From positions 1-41,747 of IMG/VR virus record IMGVR_UViG_3300025645_000154: a stretch of 41,747 bases of DNA. One strand, given 5' to 3'. This document shows, one piece after another, positions 22,106 to 31,278 of this stretch. Source of the DNA: a virus. The notes below the pieces were generated by a model, which did no database searches, had not been told where the DNA came from, and was given only the letters and a program-made list of their open reading frames with translations. Both the position numbers and the translations under genes were made by a program. Position 1 is the first letter of the stretch, and each line of letters opens with the position of its first letter.

Positions 22106-22118
22106 CTGAGGATAAATT

Positions 22119-22925
22119 ATGAATCGTACTTTAATGATAGATGGTGACATTGTATTATTCCAAGTAGGTAGAGTAACAGAAGATGTAACACAGTTTGGAG
22201 ACATGCTGTGTGAATCTTATGACGAAGAAGCATGTATTAGATTACTTGATAATGAGCTTGATAAGATAGCTGATAAGACAGGTTACTCTAAGGAAGAAAT
22301 GGTATTTGCTATTTCATGTACTAAGAACTTTAGAAAAAGATTCTTTCCAACTTACAAGAACAATCGTAAGAATGTGAAGAAACCTATTGGACTTAAGTTC
22401 CTAAGACAGTACACATTAGATAATGCAGAGAAGTTTAATACATTAATGATTGAAGAATTAGAAGCAGATGATGCAATGGGTATCTATGGTACAGCACCTA
22501 GTGAAGCCAGTGGTACAGAGATTGCTATCTATTCACAAGATAAAGACCTAAAGACTATACCTTGTAAACAATGGGATTTTAAACTGAATAAGTTTATTAC
22601 ACCTACACCTATGGAAGCTTGTAAGTTTCTATATACACAGGTGTTAATGGGTGATGCTGTTGATGGTTACAAAGGTTGCCCTAAGATTGGTAAGGTAAAA
22701 GCTGCTAAAGCATTGCTTGAATGTGAGACAGAACTTGAGATGCTTAAGGCTGCTCATGCTTTGTTTGAGAAAGTATATGGTGATGAAGCTAAAGAGAAAC
22801 TGAAAGAACAGATGGGTCAAGCTAGGATTTTACATCATAGTGATTCAATACTTCTATTCGGTTATGATACTTTATATAATCCTTATGAAATGTTGGAGGG
22901 TGTACATGAAATGTTCAAAGTGTAA
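22119..22925 (+). CDS. 5'-3' exonuclease, FEN type (T7 gp6-like)
   Basis: Metal-binding acids in MIDGD (8, 10), EELEADDAM (Asp117, Asp118), YSQDKDL and the helix-3-turn-helix GYKGCPKIGKVKA are all in the order of phage flap nucleases. It removes RNA primers and degrades host DNA. At 268 residues it is of normal size (T7 gp6, 300). TGAGGATAAATT precedes ATG 22119. Confidence 0.93.
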   Translation: MNRTLMIDGDIVLFQVGRVTEDVTQFGDMLCESYDEEACIRLLDNELDKIADKTGYSKEEMVFAISCTKNFRKRFFPTYKNNRKNVKKPIGLKFLRQYTLDNAEKFNTLMIEELEADDAMGIYGTAPSEASGTEIAIYSQDKDLKTIPCKQWDFKLNKFITPTPMEACKFLYTQVLMGDAVDGYKGCPKIGKVKAAKALLECETELEMLKAAHALFEKVYGDEAKEKLKEQMGQARILHHSDSILLFGYDTLYNPYEMLEGVHEMFKV

Positions 22926-23058
22926 GACACCTCAAGAGGAAGTAACATACCTCTCTGAGTACAGTCGTAATAGACTAGGTGTTAAAGATACTAAAGATTA
23001 TTGCACCTCGTGCTTTGATGAGAAGTATCCACAGCTAATAAGGAAAGAAGATGATTAA
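22906..23058 (+). CDS. Zinc-ribbon protein (50 aa)
   Basis: CSKC at residues 3-6 and CTSC at 33-36 form two CxxC pairs of a zinc ribbon, with an acidic tail. ATG 22906 follows GGAGGG; the earlier ATG in frame lies within the exonuclease gene. Same design as the 38-residue ribbon protein at 8742. Function unknown. Confidence 0.65.
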   Translation: MKCSKCKTPQEEVTYLSEYSRNRLGVKDTKDYCTSCFDEKYPQLIRKEDD

Positions 23059-23272
23059 GAAAGCAACAACTAAACGAGAAAGGAAGTATGGAAAGAAAAA
23101 GGAAGATATTGAGGCTGAGAAACCTAAACCTGAGAAAATAGTCAGAGTTGTGGTTGATGGTGCATCTATACTGAACTTCAAGAATAAGTATCAAGCAGAT
23201 GCTTATATTAAGAAACAGAGGGATGAAGCAAAAGCTAAAAATAGAATGCCTACTTCTTATGTCTTCTTATAG
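23051..23272 (+). CDS. Basic hypothetical protein (73 aa)
   Basis: ATG overlaps the previous gene by 8 bp, with AAGGAAAG upstream. The N-terminal half is basic (TTKRERKYGKKKEDIEAEK), followed by a small strand-helix part (VVVDGASILNFKNKYQADAY). No family known. It lies at the boundary between replication and virion genes. Confidence 0.6.
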   Translation: MIKKATTKRERKYGKKKEDIEAEKPKPEKIVRVVVDGASILNFKNKYQADAYIKKQRDEAKAKNRMPTSYVFL

Positions 23273-23314
23273 GAGGAATATTATGTTTAATGATAATATA
23301 ACAGGAGGTGGTTT

Positions 23315-23590
23315 ATCGGAGGATTTCTAGGAATTGGAAAAAGCTCGGAAGAGAAGGAAATGGAAAGGCAAGCTGCTTTAAAACAACAAGAAGCAGAAGC
23401 CGCACGTAGAGAGGCTGAGGTCCGTCTAGCTGAGAAAAAAGCTAAGAAGGGTCAAGAGTCAGCTACAGTTAAGTTAGGTACATCAGAGGTAGCAGAAGCA
23501 GCCCCTGAGCCTAAGAAAAAGAGAAGTGGATTAACACAGGTATCTAATTCTCTAGGTATTGGTGCCCCTAAAACAGGAGTACAAATATGA
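23315..23590 (+). CDS. Head-associated small protein with apparent ATC start
   Basis: The frame ending at 23590 can be extended upstream to 23297 and has no ATG, GTG or TTG before 23360. ATC at 23315, 6 bp from AGGAGG, would give a product starting (M)GGFLGIGKSSEEKEM. A Met-Gly-Gly-Phe start is common for the small protein before the portal in marine T7-like phages, as I recall. The rest is a charged helix (AARREAEVRLAEKKAKK). A separate ATG (23283) behind AGGAGG opens only a 15-codon frame. A sequence error, frameshift or true ATC start are all possible. Confidence 0.5.
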   Translation: MGGFLGIGKSSEEKEMERQAALKQQEAEAARREAEVRLAEKKAKKGQESATVKLGTSEVAEAAPEPKKKRSGLTQVSNSLGIGAPKTGVQI

Positions 23591-25119
23591 TAGACATTAC
23601 TAAAGTAAGTGCTCGTGCTGAGTACAACAGAATGGATAGTAAGCGTAGACCTTTCGTTACAAGGGCTGAAGATGCAAGTAAGTTAACCTTACCACAACTT
23701 TACCCTACAACAGAAGAGACTTCGACTACAACATATCCAACACCGTATCAATCACTTGGTGCAAGAGGTGTGAACAATCTAGCTAATAAGATTATTCTAT
23801 CTCTATTCCCACCTGCAACAGCATTCTTTAAATTAGGATTGAACCCACTAGCTGCGGAACAATCTAAGGTTTCAGAAGGTGATATGCAGAACGCTATGTA
23901 TAAAATAGAGAAAGGTATTGTTAATGAAATGGAAACTTCACAGTTACGTGCAGTACTTGTTGATGTAATTAAACAAGGTATTGTTGGTGGTAGTTCAGTT
24001 TTATATATACCAGAAGAGGGAAAACCTAAGTTCTTTAACCTTAAGCAATTTGGTGTTAAACGGAGTAAAGCAGGTAAAGTTATTAAGATGGTCTTAAAAG
24101 AGCAAGTTAATTTCTTAGAGCTAGACCCTGAAACACAGAGTCAAATCACAGAGGCTACAGAGAAAGAACGTGATGGTACTAATGATATGGACCTATACAC
24201 CTTGATAATGCTAGGTGAAGGTGGAATGTACGAGGTAGTACAGGAAATCAAAGGTGCACAGATCGCAGGTACACAGGCTTCTTATAAGTCTAAAGAATTA
24301 CCATATATCTTTATCCCATTTGTGGATAGGGGTGAAGACTTCGGAAGAAGTTATGTTGAAGATTATATTGGTGACTTACAATCGTATGAAGGATTGAGAC
24401 AGTCAATACTAGAAGCTGCTGCAGAATCAGCAAGACTTGTTTATCTAGTAAAACCTAATGCAATTATTACACCTCGTAAGCTAGAGAAAGCTAAGAGTGG
24501 CGATGTAATACTTGGTAATCCTGATGATGTATCTACACTACAAGCAGATAAAAGACTTGATGTAGGTATGGCACAACAAGAATCTGAAATACTTAGAACA
24601 GACCTAGCTACTATATTTCTATTAGATAGTGCTGTTAGAAGAAATGCAGAAAGAGTTACAGCAGAAGAAATTCGTAGAGTATCACAGGAGCTAGAAGTAG
24701 CACTAGGTGGTATCTATAGTACACTGGCAAATGTTTTACAGGAACCATTAGTAAGATTATATTTAAAGAGATTGGTTAGAAAGGGATATATAAAAGATAT
24801 TCTTAAAGAAGCAGTTGATTTAGAAATCACTACAGGTTCAGCAGCACTAGGTAGAGGTACAGAATTTAGAGCTATACAATCATTCATGCAGACAGCTACA
24901 GAACTTCTAGGACCAGAGGCAGGTAAGTATCTCAATATTTCTGAGGCACTTAGTAGAATTGCTTACTCACTAGATGTTAATACTGGAGACTTAGTTAAGA
25001 GTGATGAACAGCTACAAGCTGAGCAACAACAGGCTCAGGCAGAACAAATGCAACAGAATGCAGTAGCACCAACTATTAATGCAGCTAATCAACAAGAGTT
25101 AGCTAAACAAGGAAAATAA
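23587..25119 (+). CDS. Portal protein (head-tail connector, T7 gp8-like)
   Basis: The 510-residue protein has the T7-type portal features, with conserved-looking PTPYQSLGARGVNNLANKI near residue 50 and RRNAERVTAEEIRRVSQELE in the second half. It forms the dodecameric ring through which DNA enters and leaves. The C-terminus is a Gln/Ala-rich helix. T7 gp8 is 536 residues. The ATG overlaps the previous stop by 4 bp, just as gp8 follows gp7.3 in T7. Confidence 0.95.
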   Translation: MIDITKVSARAEYNRMDSKRRPFVTRAEDASKLTLPQLYPTTEETSTTTYPTPYQSLGARGVNNLANKIILSLFPPATAFFKLGLNPLAAEQSKVSEGDMQNAMYKIEKGIVNEMETSQLRAVLVDVIKQGIVGGSSVLYIPEEGKPKFFNLKQFGVKRSKAGKVIKMVLKEQVNFLELDPETQSQITEATEKERDGTNDMDLYTLIMLGEGGMYEVVQEIKGAQIAGTQASYKSKELPYIFIPFVDRGEDFGRSYVEDYIGDLQSYEGLRQSILEAAAESARLVYLVKPNAIITPRKLEKAKSGDVILGNPDDVSTLQADKRLDVGMAQQESEILRTDLATIFLLDSAVRRNAERVTAEEIRRVSQELEVALGGIYSTLANVLQEPLVRLYLKRLVRKGYIKDILKEAVDLEITTGSAALGRGTEFRAIQSFMQTATELLGPEAGKYLNISEALSRIAYSLDVNTGDLVKSDEQLQAEQQQAQAEQMQQNAVAPTINAANQQELAKQGK

Positions 25120-25120
25120 A

Positions 25121-25786
25121 ATGGCAGAAGAAAACGCAACAAGTAATGCAGACAGTACACCAGAACAGACCGCAGTAGAAACTCAGGAAGTAGCTCCTCA
25201 AGCTGATATCCAAGCAGATACTACACCGCAAGACGATCAGGTAACACAATCAATGGCAATTGAAGAGGCAGCACCAGTGGAGACTGTTGAAGAATCTCAA
25301 CCAACTATTGATGACATTGTAGCAGAAGCATTAAGTGGAGAACTTACAGAAGAAACTCAGAAACTTATTGATGATAATGGTTTAGGAAAGCATATTGATA
25401 TGTTAGTAGCAGGTCACACGGCTATTCAAGAAAAGAATAACCAAGAAATATTCTCAGTAGTAGGTGGACAAGAATCTTATAGTGAGTTGCAAGAGTGGGG
25501 TAAGAGTAACATGAGTAAAGATGAGCAAGAAGCATTTAATGAAGCTCTCTTTTCAGGTAACTTAAACCTAGCAAAACTTGCCGTACAAGGTCTTAATGCT
25601 CAGTACGTAGCTAAGAACGGAAGATCACCTGATAAAGTAATTGAAGGTGGTGGTTCAGCTAATGCAGACAACAGACCATTTAGTAGTCAGATGGAATACA
25701 TCAAAGCTACACAATCATTAGAATATAAACAAAATCCAGAAGTACGCAGGTCCGTAGAGGCTAAAAGAAATGCGTCTGGATTCTAA
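25121..25786 (+). CDS. Capsid assembly scaffold protein (T7 gp9-like)
   Basis: An acidic, Gln/Ala/Thr-rich 221-residue protein between portal and capsid genes, with a disordered-looking first 60 residues and a helical second half. This is the standard appearance of T7-type scaffold proteins, which guide assembly and leave the prohead. T7 gp9 is longer (307). Confidence 0.87.
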   Translation: MAEENATSNADSTPEQTAVETQEVAPQADIQADTTPQDDQVTQSMAIEEAAPVETVEESQPTIDDIVAEALSGELTEETQKLIDDNGLGKHIDMLVAGHTAIQEKNNQEIFSVVGGQESYSELQEWGKSNMSKDEQEAFNEALFSGNLNLAKLAVQGLNAQYVAKNGRSPDKVIEGGGSANADNRPFSSQMEYIKATQSLEYKQNPEVRRSVEAKRNASGF

Positions 25787-25802
25787 CAAACAGGAGGCTT
25801 AA

Positions 25803-26753
25803 ATGGCTTATTCACCTATTGGTTCTAACAACGGAACTGGAACAGGAGCACTACCAACGGCAACGATTGATAGAGAACTGTTCGCAACTAAATTTTCCAC
25901 TGATGTACTAAGGTACTTCATGGACACAAATATTATGAAAGCACTTATCACTAATAGAAGTATTGACTCAGGTAAATCTGAATCTTTCCCTATTGTTGGT
26001 AATGCTACAGCAGTTGACGTAGCTAACGATGGTTCTGAGCTTGCAGTTCAGTCATTGAAAGCAACAGAACGTGAACTTGCTATCGGTGACTTAACAGTTG
26101 CTCACGCATGGATTACAGACCTTGATAAAGCAATGGCACACTATGATTCACAGAGTGCACAAGCTGAGTCAATCGGTAGAGCACTTGCTAAGAAAGTAGA
26201 TCAAGATGTTCTTACAGAAGTAATTGCTGCAGGTGCCATTGATGATGCTGCTGCATCACTTGCTTATGGTCTTAAAGTATTCGCTGATGACGTATTTACA
26301 GATGAAATTTCTGAAGATGTAACTACTGGTGCAGGTGTTTATGCTGCTGCTGTAGCTGCTGTTTCAGAAGAAGCTGATAAAGATACTGTTGGGGAATCAT
26401 CTTTTGTATTCCGTCCTAAGCAGTATTTCATGCTTTTAAACAATCCTGCTCAGACAGGGCTTACTTGGGTTAATGATCCAAACGCTCAATCTGGTAAGGT
26501 ACCTATGCTACTTGGTAAAAAAGTACATTACTCACCACATTTCCCTGCTCTTGCAGGTGCGTCAATCGCAATTAATGAAATCGGTGGAGTACTTTTCTCT
26601 AAAGAGGCAGTAGGTTGTCTTGAACTTATGAGTGTTACAACTCGTATTGATTACATTCCACAGAGACTTTCTAACTTAGTTGTTGGTAAGATGGCTGTTG
26701 GTTATGGCGTATTAAATCACGCTTGTGCAATCAATATTGTTCAATCAGTATAA
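25803..26753 (+). CDS. Major capsid protein (T7 gp10-like)
   Basis: The 316-residue protein has the HK97-type order seen in T7-like capsids: a disordered start, RSIDSGKSESFPIVG, later a region ending LSNLVVGKMAVGYGVL. Length compares with 345 for T7 gp10A. It is followed by a factor-independent terminator, as T7 gene 10 is, giving a high-level transcript. AGGAGGCTTAA precedes the ATG. No ribosomal frameshift product (10B) is evident. Confidence 0.96.
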   Translation: MAYSPIGSNNGTGTGALPTATIDRELFATKFSTDVLRYFMDTNIMKALITNRSIDSGKSESFPIVGNATAVDVANDGSELAVQSLKATERELAIGDLTVAHAWITDLDKAMAHYDSQSAQAESIGRALAKKVDQDVLTEVIAAGAIDDAAASLAYGLKVFADDVFTDEISEDVTTGAGVYAAAVAAVSEEADKDTVGESSFVFRPKQYFMLLNNPAQTGLTWVNDPNAQSGKVPMLLGKKVHYSPHFPALAGASIAINEIGGVLFSKEAVGCLELMSVTTRIDYIPQRLSNLVVGKMAVGYGVLNHACAINIVQSV

Positions 26754-26761
26754 TATTAATT

Positions 26762-26794
26762 GGGGTGGCTATATTGCTGCCCCTCTTTTTTCTT
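26762..26794 (+). terminator. Factor-independent terminator after the capsid gene
   Basis: GGGGTGGC (26762-26769) pairs with GCTGCCCC (26776-26783), eight pairs with two G-U, around TATATT, followed by a T-rich run (26784-26794). Position matches T-phi of T7 behind gene 10. Confidence 0.9.
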
Positions 26795-26805
26795 AAGGGG
26801 GACAC

Positions 26806-27390
26806 ATGGCTAGAACAATTGGATTAATTACAGAACTAGAAGTGATTAACAGTGTTTTAAGTACAGTTGGAGACAATCCTGTACAATCATTAGATGATGG
26901 ATATCAACCAGTTTTTATTATAAAATCTATGTTGAATAATCTTTCAAGAGATATGCAAACAAAGAAGTATTGGTTTAATACAGAGTATGACGTAGTTCTA
27001 ACTCCCAATACATTGACAGATAAAATTATATTACCTTTTAACATACTACATTTTGAACCATTAGATACAGAGTATGTTGCTAGAGGACTTACTGTATATG
27101 ATAGAGTAGGTAGAACATCAACAATAACATCTGATATTACAGCAGATATATGCTTGATGTTAGAGTTTGAAGAGTTACCACAGGTAGCTAGAAAGTATAT
27201 TCAGGCACAATGTAAAGCTCAGTACAACGATGAATATCTTGGAGAAGAATCTCTTAAAGGTACGTTGGCACAGGAGATTAATATGGCAAAGATAGAACTC
27301 GACAGAGCACATATGGAAAATGAAGATATAAACATGCTCAATTCAGCTAGAGCTAATAGCGTAGCGTTCAAGAATAGAAGGAGGTCGTAA
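26806..27390 (+). CDS. Tail tubular protein A (adaptor, T7 gp11-like)
   Basis: The 194-residue protein has the ring-forming gp11 pattern: LEVINSVLSTVGDNPV at the start and a helical C-terminus. It connects the portal to the nozzle protein. AAGGGGGACAC precedes the ATG, after the terminator. The next gene starts inside its stop codon (TAATG). Confidence 0.93.
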   Translation: MARTIGLITELEVINSVLSTVGDNPVQSLDDGYQPVFIIKSMLNNLSRDMQTKKYWFNTEYDVVLTPNTLTDKIILPFNILHFEPLDTEYVARGLTVYDRVGRTSTITSDITADICLMLEFEELPQVARKYIQAQCKAQYNDEYLGEESLKGTLAQEINMAKIELDRAHMENEDINMLNSARANSVAFKNRRRS

Positions 27391-30300
27391 TGTCTAATTT
27401 GGTAAACCATTCGGTTACTAATCTAATCAATGGTGTATCACAACAGCCAACATCTGTTAGATTAGATAACCAACTAGAAGAACAAATAAATGCTTTTTCA
27501 GATATTACTAAAGGTTTAACTATTAGAAATGGTCTGGAGATAAAGAATAAAGTAGCAGTAGATATCTCAAGTAGATATAACTTTGAATTTAATATTGATG
27601 GTGTAAGATACCTGATGGCATTAGATACAGCAGAAGCTACACAGTTAGTACATGTACCTTTAACTGCTGATGTAACAGCCTTAACAGCCTCTATAACATC
27701 TTCGGATTACTTTGATGGTGTTGTTGCAGGTGATCTTAAAGTTGTTGAGAACAAGGACAAGGTATATATATTAAATAGAAACCAGAAAGTAGGTGTATCA
27801 ACACTTAAATCTACATTCTATGATATAAATATAAGAAATCAGACTACACAATTAAATGATGCTAATTGGTCATCAGGTGATTACACACTTACTATAACAA
27901 GTGTTGTTGACCCTGACACTGGGTTTGTCTCAGTTGAGGCACCTGCAGTATTTACTATTGACTCTACAATGACTGTACAGGATATAGTAGCTGATATCAA
28001 TGCATCTAGTATTATTAATGAAGTGGGACTATGTGAAGGTATTGGAGATAGAGGTCAGTATAGACTTTTCTTTGAAGATATTCCTTTAGACTTTTATGCA
28101 CCAACTATTGTTATAGCAGAAACTACAGCTATAGAGAATACTGTATACACTACTATAAATGAACCTGCATCTGGATTCACAGCTAGTGCAGATTATTACG
28201 TTAGTGAAGTCAGGACAGCTTATGGATATGATTACATAGTAAGATATGCTGCTGTTGATGTATTCACAGTATCTAGTACAACTAAGTTATCCTCGTTTGT
28301 AAGTGGTATATATACTTACTTTAGTGGTAATGTAACTTCAACTACAGGGTCAGGTATTGGTACAACTGTAATAAAACAGGTACGTAGAGAATCTGTTGTA
28401 ACATCAGTTGATTCATATGATGATTTCATAAGTCAACCAAGTATTGTAACAGGAGCAGAGTTTTCTGCAGATAAGTTTGCTGATGAAGGTATGATCTGGG
28501 TAACAGGTGTAGCTTCTAATCAAACATATGATGTTACAATCTCTTATGAGGATGCAGCAGGTACACCACAGGCTGACCTAGTATTAACCACTATAAGTGT
28601 AGGTACTACAGTAGGTAATATAAAATTAAATTGGGTAGCAGATCAGATAAGAAGTCAGATAGATGCTTCGACACATTTCTCGTCAGCAGCAGCAGACCTA
28701 TACAGCAATGCGTTACGCTTCTATTCTACTACAGGATATGCATATAAAGTGACAGGTATTAAAGTTGATAATAACTTCGATCAGTCCTCTATTAGTGCAG
28801 CTATTAAAGCAGCAGAAGATAATACATCTGGTGTCACTGATATCTCAGACTTACCACCAACTTTTTCAGATGGTTTTAAGGTTAGAGTAGGTGATATTTC
28901 AGTAGTAGGTTCTAATTATTATCTTAAATATGATGCAGAGTTTGAGGGTTGGAAAGAGAGTGGTTTAGATGAATCACGTTCTATTGATACACTCACTATG
29001 CCTTATGTTATTGATAAAGAGAAAGTACGTAGAGATGGTGTTATTGTTTTAGAGCCTACAGAGTGGGCTGATTCAAGAGCCGGAGATCAACTATCTAATA
29101 AAGAACCTTCATTCATTGAGAAGAACATAAAAGATATATTCTTTTACAGCTCAAGATTAGGTTTAGCAACAGATGATACACTTGTTATGAGTGAGATAGA
29201 TGATACGACTAACTTCTTTAGATCAACAACTAGTAGGTCAAAGACCTCAGATAGAGTTGATATTAAATTAGATAGTTCTAAGATTGGTTATGATGCTATA
29301 AACAGTGTTAGTATTTATGATGGTAAGTTACTTGTTAACACAGGTTCAACACAGTCAGTACTAATGGTTAACACATCATTTGATCTATCTACAGCTAGAT
29401 TATCAGAAGTAAGTTCATATACATTAGGTAGCCAAACACCTTTAGCAGTTAGTGGTGGTTTATATTTTACAGTACCTAATGGTGGTAGAACTAATGTTTA
29501 TAATTACTTTGCTACAGGCAGTAGTACTTTTGAAGCTGAGAATCTGACTAAACATATACCTACTTATATAAATGGTACAGTTGATAGAATGTCTTATGCA
29601 GATAATTTAACAGTAATGACAGTTGCAGAAGATAAGAGAACTATGTATGTACAGAATAGATATAGTACAGGTAATCAATTATTACAGAATGCTTGGCATA
29701 AATGGACGTTACCTTATGATGTAGAACATTTCTATTTCCAAGATAATAATCTCTATTTACTAATGACAGCAGTTGATGATAATACAGATACCTATACATT
29801 TGTTGCTAAGTATGACTTGACTCCACAGATTGTTACTGAGAGTTTAGAGAATGCCTACATCGGGTGGACACCTTATCTAGATTGTTATACTAAAGATAAA
29901 GCACTTATTGAAGACTTTTCAGCATTCGGTGGTATTAATGATAAGTATGGTACTACATATGATACAGTTGCAGAAGCTTATGCCTCAACAGCGGTAACAC
30001 AGGTAGATGCAGGTGTAGCAAGTGGTCCTTTCTATTCAGCAACTTCTGTTGCATATTACTGGGAAGTAGATGGTAACTTAAATAGGATTGTGTGGAATGA
30101 TGGTACTGCCATATTAATTGGTAACACTGAGTTAACACAATTTGATCTAGGTGGGTTTAGATATTATAAAGGTGATGAGTCAGTTGATTCAGGTTTCTTT
30201 GAAATATCAAGAGCTGCAATCACATCTCAAACTTATTACAATGATGATATAGTTTACGGACTTAAGTTCACAGCCTCAGTTACTCTCAGTGAGATTATAC

Positions 30301-30629
30301 CGAGAAAACAAGGTGCTGATGGATTTGTTGTAATGAACTACGCACAGCTTATGCTAAGACGCATGAGGTTGTACCTAGGGAATACAGGTGTCTTTACAGT
30401 AAGTATTGATTTTAAAGATAGACAAGATTACACAGTCACATATACTGGTGAACCACTTGGTAGAATACTACTAGGTCGTAACAGTGTTTCTGATATTAAC
30501 TTCAAGTTTCCTATTAATGGGAAATCTGATAATGTTACAATAACTATTAGTACAGATTCTTCTGCACCATTTAGTCTATTGTCATCAGAGTGGCAAGGTA
30601 AATTAACAGTAAGAGGGCGTAACATATAG
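27390..30629 (+). CDS. Tail tubular protein B (nozzle, T7 gp12-like)
   Basis: The N-terminus (TNLINGVSQQPTSVRLDNQLE) is the hallmark of gp12-type nozzle proteins. The middle and end are beta-rich with many Thr and Asp. At 1079 residues it is longer than T7 gp12 (794), with an extra region rich in short repeats between about residues 120 and 460 that may carry side domains touching the fibres or host surface. TAATG overlap couples it to tube protein A. Confidence 0.94.
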   Translation: MSNLVNHSVTNLINGVSQQPTSVRLDNQLEEQINAFSDITKGLTIRNGLEIKNKVAVDISSRYNFEFNIDGVRYLMALDTAEATQLVHVPLTADVTALTASITSSDYFDGVVAGDLKVVENKDKVYILNRNQKVGVSTLKSTFYDINIRNQTTQLNDANWSSGDYTLTITSVVDPDTGFVSVEAPAVFTIDSTMTVQDIVADINASSIINEVGLCEGIGDRGQYRLFFEDIPLDFYAPTIVIAETTAIENTVYTTINEPASGFTASADYYVSEVRTAYGYDYIVRYAAVDVFTVSSTTKLSSFVSGIYTYFSGNVTSTTGSGIGTTVIKQVRRESVVTSVDSYDDFISQPSIVTGAEFSADKFADEGMIWVTGVASNQTYDVTISYEDAAGTPQADLVLTTISVGTTVGNIKLNWVADQIRSQIDASTHFSSAAADLYSNALRFYSTTGYAYKVTGIKVDNNFDQSSISAAIKAAEDNTSGVTDISDLPPTFSDGFKVRVGDISVVGSNYYLKYDAEFEGWKESGLDESRSIDTLTMPYVIDKEKVRRDGVIVLEPTEWADSRAGDQLSNKEPSFIEKNIKDIFFYSSRLGLATDDTLVMSEIDDTTNFFRSTTSRSKTSDRVDIKLDSSKIGYDAINSVSIYDGKLLVNTGSTQSVLMVNTSFDLSTARLSEVSSYTLGSQTPLAVSGGLYFTVPNGGRTNVYNYFATGSSTFEAENLTKHIPTYINGTVDRMSYADNLTVMTVAEDKRTMYVQNRYSTGNQLLQNAWHKWTLPYDVEHFYFQDNNLYLLMTAVDDNTDTYTFVAKYDLTPQIVTESLENAYIGWTPYLDCYTKDKALIEDFSAFGGINDKYGTTYDTVAEAYASTAVTQVDAGVASGPFYSATSVAYYWEVDGNLNRIVWNDGTAILIGNTELTQFDLGGFRYYKGDESVDSGFFEISRAAITSQTYYNDDIVYGLKFTASVTLSEIIPRKQGADGFVVMNYAQLMLRRMRLYLGNTGVFTVSIDFKDRQDYTVTYTGEPLGRILLGRNSVSDINFKFPINGKSDNVTITISTDSSAPFSLLSSEWQGKLTVRGRNI

Positions 30630-30658
30630 TTACGTTCCTTTTTATAAAGGAGAACTAT

Positions 30659-31270
30659 ATGGTTATGGTTATGGCGGCAATGGCTGCTGCCTCCCTCCTC
30701 TCTTCTCATTCCGCAAGGAAGAAGCAGATGAAGGCTAAGGCGGCAGATGCTAGATTGCAGAGAGCTAGACTAGAACGTGCCAGAGTAAGTGCTACAGAAG
30801 ATTATGTAGCTAACTCACAGCGGGCTAGAGAAGCTACTCAAAAGAGAGAAGTGCAGATAGAAGAAAATAGAATTGATGCTGAATCAAAGATTGCGGAGAC
30901 ATTTGCAGGTTCAGGTATCTCAGGTACATCAGTCAGCGAGATTGATACTGAATTAAATGCATCGGTTCAAAGAAATAAGTTAGATAATAAAGCTGCTTTA
31001 GATGACCAGTTAAGTGGTATCTCTAGGAACTTTGGTAATCAAATGGAAGAAAGTGCATTAGCTGCACAGTCTATTGATACTACATCAATTAAGGCAAACC
31101 CTATTGGTGATCTAACTCAAGCAGCAGGTGCAGCAGCACAAGGTGCAAGTATGGCTTCAAGCTTATCAGGAATGTTAGGTGGTGGTGGAGGTAGAGCTTT
31201 AACTAAAGCACCTAACAGTACACCAATGTTAGCTACGTCATCAGTTGGTCAAGGACTTAAAATAGGATAG
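30659..31270 (+). CDS. Internal virion protein (T7 gp14-like)
   Basis: The 203-residue Ala/Arg/Ser-rich helical protein, with a hydrophobic N-terminus (MVMVMAAMAAASLL) and Gly-rich C-terminus, matches gp14 in size (196) and position. gp14 forms an outer-membrane pore on injection. AAAGGAGAACT precedes ATG 30659. Confidence 0.83.
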   Translation: MVMVMAAMAAASLLSSHSARKKQMKAKAADARLQRARLERARVSATEDYVANSQRAREATQKREVQIEENRIDAESKIAETFAGSGISGTSVSEIDTELNASVQRNKLDNKAALDDQLSGISRNFGNQMEESALAAQSIDTTSIKANPIGDLTQAAGAAAQGASMASSLSGMLGGGGGRALTKAPNSTPMLATSSVGQGLKIG

Positions 31271-31278
31271 GAGGTAAC

